Assembly (NCBI GenBank): GCA_003136515.1
Contig: PLEU01000142.1
Location: 16,382 to 28,347 of the forward strand
Direction of reading: 5' to 3'
Length of the DNA stretch: 11,966 nucleotides
Source of the DNA: Spartobacteria bacterium
GTDB lineage: Bacteria; Verrucomicrobiota; Verrucomicrobiae; Chthoniobacterales; UBA6821
Under the pieces are notes generated by a model that had not been told where the DNA came from, ran no database searches, and saw only the letters and a program-made list of their open reading frames with translations. Positions within the stretch are counted from its first letter, which is position 1; each line of letters begins with the position of its first letter. Position numbers and translations under genes: made by a program. Of this stretch, positions 6,901 to 11,966 are shown piece after piece.

Positions 6901-7321
6901 GACGATCACGGAATTTAGGGAAGCAATGAAAGGGTGCAACTCTTTAGAAGGGTTATCAGGGTGGCCGGTCCGGGAGTCATACTGAAAAAGTCAGCAGATT
7001 TCATGCCTCACCCTTATTGGCAATAGAGTCCCGCTTCACTAGCAAATCGAATGAGTTTGGACATTCACAAGCGCAGCATCCCCCTTTTAAAACGAAAGAT
7101 TCGCTGGTCAACATCTTCCTGCCGTTCGGAGTTTTGTTACGAAATTGTGACATTAAAGGTCATGACGACTGGCATTCGTTTGGGCATGGTCGCAAAACTT
7201 CGAGAAAAACCATTAGAACTCCTGAACACCACAAAAGCAGATTTTATCAGATTTTAGAGTCAATTTTCAGCAAAAATTCCAGAACGGATACAAGACAACA
7301 AAGAAACATAGCCACGACCGA
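6901..7321. other. Intergenic region with no supported gene
   Basis: These 421 bp lie between two divergent genes, the amidase (minus) and the first PEP-CTERM gene (plus), and so must hold promoters for both. I see no convincing -35/-10 pair, riboswitch, tRNA or terminator. Open frames here are short and show no protein-family resemblance. Composition shifts from the GC-rich left part of the window to the A/T-richer secreted-protein region within this stretch. The last 100 bp before the start at 7322 are A-rich. Confidence 0.6.
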
Positions 7322-8101
7322 ATGAATCCAATTAGAAAAGCATCACTTACAGCTATCCTGACCTTACTGGCAATTGGAGTAATAAAAACTGCAAAAGCTG
7401 CTCCTCTCGCATGGAGCAACAACGATGTTCTGGTTTCCTTTGAGTCCACCACTTCAAGTTTGGATTATCTGGTGAATCTCGGTCTTGGATCCTCGTTGGC
7501 ATCGTCTCTGACTAATAACACATTTACACCGATAAACCTAAATGCAGATCTAAATTCGGTATTCGGAAACGAATGGTATACTAACACTGTAGAGAATGTG
7601 CAGTGGGGGCTTTTTGGCATCTCCAGCACCAAAAGCATAGTGTACGCGTCGGTTCCCTCAGGAAATAATTCATTGCCTCCGAAGTCACCAAATGCCCTTT
7701 CGACAACGGCAACTGCTTACGCTGCGCTAGGTCAAGGATACAACACAGACTTAGGGAATAGCCAGTATCCTACAAATGGAACTGGCATTTATCAGAATGT
7801 TGGAAGTGGTCTGGACATTGGTAAGGCAACTTGGATAGGTAACACGACTACTGCACCCTACTTTGGAGTATATAATGTCACTCTTGTAAACAATACTACC
7901 GGTAAGATTGATATCTACGGTACTACGACAAGTATTTCCGAACTTCTCGGGACGTTGCAGTTATCGAGTGCAGGAGTGCTCTCGGAAGTAGAAGCAGTTC
8001 CGGAACCATCCATCTATGGTCTTCTTGTGCTGGGCATTTTGGCTTTCTTCTACAGCTATCGACGCCGCCGAATGTTGACGGCTGATTTTTCACCTCGCTA
8101 G
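7322..8101 (+). CDS. PEP-CTERM sorting-domain protein, first of two tandem paralogues
   Basis: This is an exported protein of 259 residues. A signal peptide with hydrophobic core (about 9-22) ends near AKA-A at residue 27. The C-terminus is a PEP-CTERM sorting signal: VPEPS (PEP at 227-229), a hydrophobic segment (about 231-245) and RRRR, recognised in other bacteria by an exosortase (EpsH/XrtA family) that cuts and passes the protein to the cell surface. Nine residues follow the Arg cluster, a slightly long tail. The mature part is Asn/Thr/Ser-rich with few charges. It begins with an 'NNDVLVSFES...DYLVNLG' pattern that I associate with PEP-CTERM proteins of Verrucomicrobiota. The function of the mature domain is unknown. 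It resembles the next gene closely over its whole length, with 'KSPNALSTTATAY' and 'WIGNTTTAPYFGVYNV' identical in both. There is no clear Shine-Dalgarno sequence. Confidence 0.85.
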   Translation: MNPIRKASLTAILTLLAIGVIKTAKAAPLAWSNNDVLVSFESTTSSLDYLVNLGLGSSLASSLTNNTFTPINLNADLNSVFGNEWYTNTVENVQWGLFGISSTKSIVYASVPSGNNSLPPKSPNALSTTATAYAALGQGYNTDLGNSQYPTNGTGIYQNVGSGLDIGKATWIGNTTTAPYFGVYNVTLVNNTTGKIDIYGTTTSISELLGTLQLSSAGVLSEVEAVPEPSIYGLLVLGILAFFYSYRRRRMLTADFSPR

Positions 8102-8191
8102 TAAAATCGCAGATAACTAAACCACAAACACTGATTAGTAGTAACACAATGTAAGTCATGTGATAAAAAAATTGGAAACTCTATAAAAATC

Positions 8192-8935
8192 ATGAAAAAA
8201 AAACTCTTAATAGCCTTAGTCGCCCTCGTTGGCACAAGCGCTTTCAGTCAGGTTCACGCAACCCCGGTTGCTTACACTAATAACGATATCATTCTTGCCT
8301 TCGAGTCAACATTCGAAAACAAAGATCTGTTGATTGATCTTGGGCAGGGTTCAGCATTTGCCTCTGCTCTTTCCGGCGGCAGTTTCTCCTCAATAAATAT
8401 ATATGCCGATCTTACTAATGCCTTTGGAAGTGATTGGGCATCGAATACGACGAATGATGTCCAGTGGGGACTTTTTAGTATCAGTACCAGCAAAACCATT
8501 GTTTATGCATCTGTTGCAGTTGGAGGAAACCCACTGCCGCTGAAGAGTCCTAATGCACTCTCTACAACAGCGACAGCTTACAGCGCACTGATCAGTGGAT
8601 ATACCACAGCGCTGGGCAACAGCGATTACGCAACAAACGGACTTGGAGTTTATCAGAATATAACTGGTTCAACCGGAAAGACTACCTGGATCGGAAATAC
8701 AACAACTGCGCCATACTTTGGAGTATACAATGTTTCTCTAGTCAACGGTGTCGGTGGAAACATTGATATTTATGGTACGACAGGTTCAACTTCAATTAAG
8801 GAGGGAACGCTTACCATTGGGTCTGATGGCACTATTTCTGCTGTTCCGGAGCCATCTACCTATGCCCTCTTCGGCTTTGGCGCATTGCTGATGTCGATAG
8901 CTTATCGACGCTCAACTCGTCGTAACATTTCCTAA
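8192..8935 (+). CDS. PEP-CTERM sorting-domain protein, second of two tandem paralogues
   Basis: This is a 247-residue exported protein. The signal peptide (MKKKLLIALVALVG..., cleavage likely after VHA at 23) leads to a polar Asn/Thr/Ser/Gly-rich mature domain. It ends in a PEP-CTERM signal: VPEPS (PEP at 219-221), hydrophobic 'YALFGFGALLMSIAY' and RRSTRR. It aligns along its length with the gene before it: 'NND..L.FES', 'DLG.GS', 'DVQWGLF.IS', 'IVYASV', 'KSPNALSTTATAY', 'TTWIGNTTTAPYFGVYNV' and 'IDIYGTT'. The pair therefore arose by duplication. The main differences are in the sorting tail and in a short insertion near residue 160. Surface attachment or release by an exosortase is expected from the family; the ligand or structural role is unknown. 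The 90 bp between the paralogues contains no recognisable terminator, so the two may share a transcript. Confidence 0.87.
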   Translation: MKKKLLIALVALVGTSAFSQVHATPVAYTNNDIILAFESTFENKDLLIDLGQGSAFASALSGGSFSSINIYADLTNAFGSDWASNTTNDVQWGLFSISTSKTIVYASVAVGGNPLPLKSPNALSTTATAYSALISGYTTALGNSDYATNGLGVYQNITGSTGKTTWIGNTTTAPYFGVYNVSLVNGVGGNIDIYGTTGSTSIKEGTLTIGSDGTISAVPEPSTYALFGFGALLMSIAYRRSTRRNIS

Positions 8936-8975
8936 TTATAACTTCATCTCAGTAATAACAAAAAAACCACAAAAA

Positions 8976-10235
8976 ATGAAAAACACATCAATCCTGATGG
9001 CGGCACTAGCTGCCATCTCCATCGTCGGCGCTGCTTCTGCTTCCGCTGAAGTCGTGTATGTTACCGGATCTACGGCGTTCCGTAGTAGTGCTAATACAGC
9101 AATTACAACTTTTGCTACAAATAATGGCGGCCACACTCTGGCTCAGGACAATACCACACTCGGTAGTGCGGGAAATCTCCTTGTTAACTTTGTTGTGAGC
9201 GGAACAACAAACCTTATTGATGTTCATTGGAGTGGTTCGGAGGCAGGCATACAGTCTGTAGCAGGTCCTGCGACAGGCAGTAATGCCGCTAAAATCGGCT
9301 TCTTCGCCACTAATGCAACGGGTACAAACAGCAGTGTCGGAAATTCCACTTCAGCGCAGAATACAAACAGCCAGGTGGCTCAACTCAGCTTCTCCGACAC
9401 ATATCAGTCCACCTCTATCTTTAATGGCACTCTGCAGGGGGTTACCTACAGTACCCTGAGTGGATTTGATGGCTCTGATGGTATTGTCGGAGTTGTTTCG
9501 TTCAACTGGATCGGAAGCAAGAACATCACGGCTTCTAACATATCACAAAATCTTGCCAATCAACTTCTCGCTGCTGGTACTGTACCCTTGGCGCTTCTAA
9601 CTGGAAGCTCGGCAGACAAGACAAATGGTGTATATCTATTTGGTCGTAACATTGATTCTGGAACACGTCTGACTACGCTTTCAGAAGTTGGCTATGGTGC
9701 CAGAACGCCTGTAGTTCAGTACAAATTCGACAGCACAAGTAAGATTGAACCGTATCCGATTGAAACTATCGATGGGATTAGCTCGGGAACCCTTGGCAAT
9801 AGCGGTTATAGCTCAGGCGGAACTCTCGCTGGACTGTTTACGAATACATTTGCCGCCGGTACTAATCTTGCAGTCGTCAGCATCGATGGTTCAACCACAA
9901 ATCCCAGTGTCTACACAGGTACTAACTTTCTCGTTGGCTATGCAGGAACTAGTGATGCGAATGGTCAGACAAATAATGGACTTGTAAAAATGAGCTATGA
10001 CGGTGTTGCCTCTGGTACCAATACCATTATACAGGGTCAGTATACATTCTGGGGTTATGAGCATCTCTATGTCTCACCAAGTGCTGACTCGGTTGCCACT
10101 GAAGTTGCCACCGGTCTTGGCGATGGCATCCTTGCCACTCCGACTTCGACACTTACACCTAATGTGAACTATAATGAGCTAAATGCCGTTGTAGGACGCA
10201 ATGGTGACGGTGCACCGGTATACAACCAGTACTAA
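8976..10235 (+). CDS. Secreted PstS-like periplasmic substrate-binding-fold protein
   Basis: This is a 419-residue exported protein with a signal peptide ending at ASASA (residue 24) and no PEP-CTERM tail, lipobox or membrane anchor. Several segments occur in the same order as in PstS-type phosphate-binding proteins: 'VYVTGSTAFRS' (28-37), like the first strand and 'GSTA/GSST' anion loop; 'VAQLSFSDTYQST' (134-146), like 'IA.SD.PL'; 'NISQNLANQLLAAG' (188-201), like the 'LT..QL..IF.G' helix; 'GRNIDSGTR' (223-231), like 'GR..GSGTR..F'; and 'GLVKMSYDGVA' with 'IIQGQYTFWGYEHLYVSP' (335-368), like 'VKALSIDGVAPT...I..G.YP..R.LY'. Binding of phosphate or another anion is inferred from motif order only. 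The protein is longer and more Asn/Thr/Gly-rich than a typical PstS. No pstCAB or pho genes are nearby. It lies 40 bp after the second PEP-CTERM gene and ends at a strong terminator. Confidence 0.7.
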   Translation: MKNTSILMAALAAISIVGAASASAEVVYVTGSTAFRSSANTAITTFATNNGGHTLAQDNTTLGSAGNLLVNFVVSGTTNLIDVHWSGSEAGIQSVAGPATGSNAAKIGFFATNATGTNSSVGNSTSAQNTNSQVAQLSFSDTYQSTSIFNGTLQGVTYSTLSGFDGSDGIVGVVSFNWIGSKNITASNISQNLANQLLAAGTVPLALLTGSSADKTNGVYLFGRNIDSGTRLTTLSEVGYGARTPVVQYKFDSTSKIEPYPIETIDGISSGTLGNSGYSSGGTLAGLFTNTFAAGTNLAVVSIDGSTTNPSVYTGTNFLVGYAGTSDANGQTNNGLVKMSYDGVASGTNTIIQGQYTFWGYEHLYVSPSADSVATEVATGLGDGILATPTSTLTPNVNYNELNAVVGRNGDGAPVYNQY

Positions 10236-10284
10236 GCATGTTGGTTCTGGGTTAATCGCATCTTCAAAACATTGCGTTATCAAG

Positions 10285-10320
10285 CAGGCCGGTGGAAATC
10301 CATCGGCCTGTTTCTTTTTT
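10285..10320 (+). terminator. Strong intrinsic terminator after the PstS-like gene
   Basis: An 11-pair stem, 10285-10295 with 10300-10310 and one G-T wobble, closes an AAAT loop. It is followed by the T-rich run TTTCTTTTTT (10311-10320). The core pairs CAGGCC/GGCCTG are G-C rich. It lies 50 bp after the stop of the PstS-like gene and marks the end of that transcript. It also argues against the in-frame TTG at 10272 as the start of the next gene, because that reading would translate through the hairpin. Confidence 0.88.
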
Positions 10321-10382
10321 CTAGATTTCCTTATTATTTTCTATGTGATATCTTGTTAGAAGTCTGCTTAAACACAATCGCA

Positions 10383-11171
10383 ATGAAAATCAGAGCAACT
10401 ATACTGTGTTATGCTTTTGTAGGTGTGGTGGCTCTTTGCGCAACTGGTCATCTAGTCTACACTTGGAGTGAATCTGGAAGGGAGATCAGCTCTATGGAAG
10501 CGTTGGTCGATGGTCAGCTTTCCACAGTTGACCATTCGCATCGTGAACAGATTCCTGCTAATGAAACTCCTCTAAAACTCAATCGCACCTCCGATGCTAA
10601 ACCGACAAGTTTATATCTTAATTCTTCACCTGCCCATGCCGCAGAAGTCTCTCAGGTTCATATTTCACCAGAGGTTTTAGGTCAACTACCTGCCCCCCAA
10701 ACTGATAGCTTTGAATCCCTGCCTGGTGGACTCTCCCGTAATTTATCGAACAAAACACAACCTCAGAGCGGTAGAGTTGCTGTTCAGGCCGAAGTAGAAC
10801 ATCTTATGGCGTCGCCACCGGGTGACACTCTGAAAACTTCTTTGATAAGCCCAAGCGATGGCTCGCTTCAACTAAACTCCAAATCCTTACCGACGGCTGT
10901 ATCTCAGCAAATTCACCTTGGCGTACCAATTCCGGCTGTATTTGGAAATCCCGACGCTGCAGGAATAACCACAACTTCGGAGCAATCACTCCAGATTGCC
11001 CAAATTGCAGATAATTTTACCCAAACAGTGGAGTCATCAGGTGGGGGGCCCACCACGTCGTCCTATCATCAGGCATGGAACACTGCCGCATATAAAGCGG
11101 ATCAGATTTTCAAGCAGCAGTACGGGAACATGGCATTTGAAGCTATGCAAGCGAGCATTGGAGCTCGTTAG
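10383..11171 (+). CDS. Unrecognised protein with N-terminal membrane segment or signal peptide
   Basis: I do not recognise a family. From ATG 10383 the product is 262 residues. MKIRA is followed by a hydrophobic stretch (about residues 6-26) that could be a signal peptide or a membrane anchor. Residues about 30-225 are low-complexity and polar, rich in Ser, Thr, Gln, Pro and Asn, and look disordered. The last 35 or so residues look different: 'SYHQAWNTAAYKADQIFKQQYGNMAFEAMQ' has regularly spaced aromatic and hydrophobic residues and is probably a folded helical element. A frame extension to TTG 10272 exists but would run through the terminator hairpin, so ATG 10383 is preferred. With the terminator upstream, it probably has its own promoter in 10321-10382. 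It belongs to the lower-GC secreted-protein region. Existence as a gene is likely; function is unknown. Confidence 0.65.
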   Translation: MKIRATILCYAFVGVVALCATGHLVYTWSESGREISSMEALVDGQLSTVDHSHREQIPANETPLKLNRTSDAKPTSLYLNSSPAHAAEVSQVHISPEVLGQLPAPQTDSFESLPGGLSRNLSNKTQPQSGRVAVQAEVEHLMASPPGDTLKTSLISPSDGSLQLNSKSLPTAVSQQIHLGVPIPAVFGNPDAAGITTTSEQSLQIAQIADNFTQTVESSGGGPTTSSYHQAWNTAAYKADQIFKQQYGNMAFEAMQASIGAR

Positions 11172-11215
11172 AGTTTGACGTAGTCACTACCTCTCCCCTG
11201 AGGGGCTGTGCGTTC

Positions 11216-11966
11216 TTATTTTCCCGGACTTGGGAATTGTTGATAGTTTTTTCTGATTTTTTCAGCCACGGCATCCCCGCTAGCCACTTGATCTGGGGTC
11301 AGTCCAGGTCTGCATTCTGTCATCAGTCCGATGGCTCTTGTGTCATGCCCCTCTTCTGCAAGCTTGATCCAGGGGTAGGCCTTGACCGGATCGCTCATCA
11401 TTAATAGGCGTGCATATTCGAATTGGGATGCCGGATCTCCCAGTTCGGCTCCCTTTTGAAAGAGAGACCTTGATTTTTCCAGATCTTTGGGTAGAAGTTT
11501 TCCCTTTTCCAGTATTTCTCCCAGCCTCCCACAGGCCCATGGGTTTCCGCTCTCAGAGGCCTTCTCTATTAGAGGAAGGGCTTTCGTTGGTTCGGCGGTA
11601 AAACCGTCACCTCCATAGAGATAATCCTTTCCGATTCGCGCTTCGGCGTTGACGCTGCCCATTTCAGACGCCTTCGTTAGCCAAGAGTGCCCCTCACGCG
11701 CATTTTTTACGACACCCTTTCCTTCACAAAGGAGCACGCCATATACGTAAGATGCCCTAGGATCACCTCCTTCCGCTGCCTGACGAATCCACTTAAAGCC
11801 CTCGACTTCATTTTTCACGGTTCCCTGCCCCTGAAGGAACATGACGCCGAGATTATACATCGCCTTTAAATTTCCCTGTTCGGCCGCCTTTCTATACCAA
11901 ATGCCTGCCTGCTCGAAGGATTGATTAACCCCTTCACCCCAGTAGTAAGAACGGCCAAGGCGGAAT
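11216..11966 (-). CDS. Sel1-repeat protein, C-terminal part (5' end outside window)
   Basis: The frame stays open from the TAA at 11216-11218 to the right edge, so the gene begins beyond 11966; 249 codons are visible. It is built of Sel1-like (SLR) alpha-alpha repeats of about 36 residues. The outermost visible unit reads 'FRLGRSYYWGEGV' then 'AGIWYRKAAEQGNLKAM'. Further units follow: 'YNLGVMFLQGQGTVKN...WIRQAAEGGDPRA', 'YVYGVLLCEGKGVVKN...WLTKASEMGSVNAEA', 'IGKDYLYGGDG', 'LGEILEKGKLLPKD...LFQKGAELGDPA' and a degraded last unit, 'WIKLAEEGHDTRAIG'. A non-repeat tail ('VAEKIRKNYQQF') closes it. Such repeats form solenoids that bind other proteins; the partner cannot be told. Any signal peptide or extra domain would lie outside the window. 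The ATG at 11858-11860 is internal to a repeat and not the true start. It is convergent with the unrecognised gene, 44 bp apart. Confidence 0.88.
   Translation of the reverse strand, partial: FRLGRSYYWGEGVNQSFEQAGIWYRKAAEQGNLKAMYNLGVMFLQGQGTVKNEVEGFKWIRQAAEGGDPRASYVYGVLLCEGKGVVKNAREGHSWLTKASEMGSVNAEARIGKDYLYGGDGFTAEPTKALPLIEKASESGNPWACGRLGEILEKGKLLPKDLEKSRSLFQKGAELGDPASQFEYARLLMMSDPVKAYPWIKLAEEGHDTRAIGLMTECRPGLTPDQVASGDAVAEKIRKNYQQFPSPGK

Noticed and set aside
7148..7166. TGAC-N7-GTCA and the palindrome GTCATGAC in the 420 bp intergenic region, considered as an operator.
   Set aside because: The half-sites are only four bases, there is no second copy, and the site is over 150 bp from either start.
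7017..7325. Open frames of about 70-100 codons in the intergenic region, considered as small genes.
   Set aside because: Their composition is not protein-like, there is no start signal, and they overlap each other in different frames with no recognisable motif.
8121..8128. The 8-mer ACCACAAA, also seen at 7228 and 8966 upstream of the three secreted-protein genes.
   Set aside because: Distances to the start codons differ widely (about 94, 71 and 10 bp), and such A-rich words are common in these leaders.
10272..10382. TTG-initiated N-terminal extension of the unrecognised protein.
   Set aside because: It would translate through a strong intrinsic terminator; ATG 10383 followed by a hydrophobic segment is a better start.
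11195..11205. CCCC-TGA-GGGG hairpin between the convergent genes, considered as a bidirectional terminator.
   Set aside because: The stem is only four pairs and no T-run follows directly on either strand.

Overview
The window reads as a chromosomal segment of a Verrucomicrobiota-like bacterium. This is an inference from three things: two PEP-CTERM secreted proteins with the 'VPEPS + hydrophobic segment + Arg-rich tail' end, start regions that mostly lack a clear Shine-Dalgarno sequence, and a housekeeping block (scpA-scpB, a chorismate mutase fusion, STAS + PP2C phosphatase, grpE-dnaJ) beside low-GC secreted-protein genes. No RNA gene, CRISPR array, insertion sequence or attachment site was seen.

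Region 1 (1-6218, plus strand, GC-rich) is one compact co-directional run. It holds the 3' part of scpA, scpB overlapping it, a chorismate mutase joined to a reduced and apparently inactive prephenate dehydratase domain plus an ACT domain, a STAS anti-anti-sigma-like protein, a membrane-anchored GAF + SpoIIE/PP2C phosphatase, grpE and dnaJ. Gaps are mostly 0-40 bp, so much of it may be co-transcribed. A small hairpin with a T-run at the dnaJ stop codon probably ends the run. In functional terms the run covers chromosome condensation (ScpAB), aromatic amino-acid synthesis or its control, a phosphorylation-based partner switch (STAS/PP2C), and the DnaK co-chaperones. dnaK and hrcA are not in the window.

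Region 2 (6223-6900, minus strand) is a lipoprotein N-acetylmuramoyl-L-alanine amidase, convergent with dnaJ. It is followed by about 420 bp without a supported gene (6901-7321), where base composition drops to lower GC.

Region 3 (7322-11171, plus strand, lower GC) carries exported proteins: two tandem paralogous PEP-CTERM proteins, a secreted PstS-like (phosphate-binding-protein-fold) protein without a sorting tail, a strong intrinsic terminator, then an unrecognised membrane-anchored or secreted protein. Region 4 (11216-11966, minus strand) is the C-terminal part of a Sel1-repeat protein that runs off the right edge.

The observations most worth a second look are the chorismate mutase fusion, whose prephenate dehydratase part has lost one lobe and its active-site motifs, and the PstS-like protein sitting next to PEP-CTERM paralogues with no Pst transporter genes nearby.
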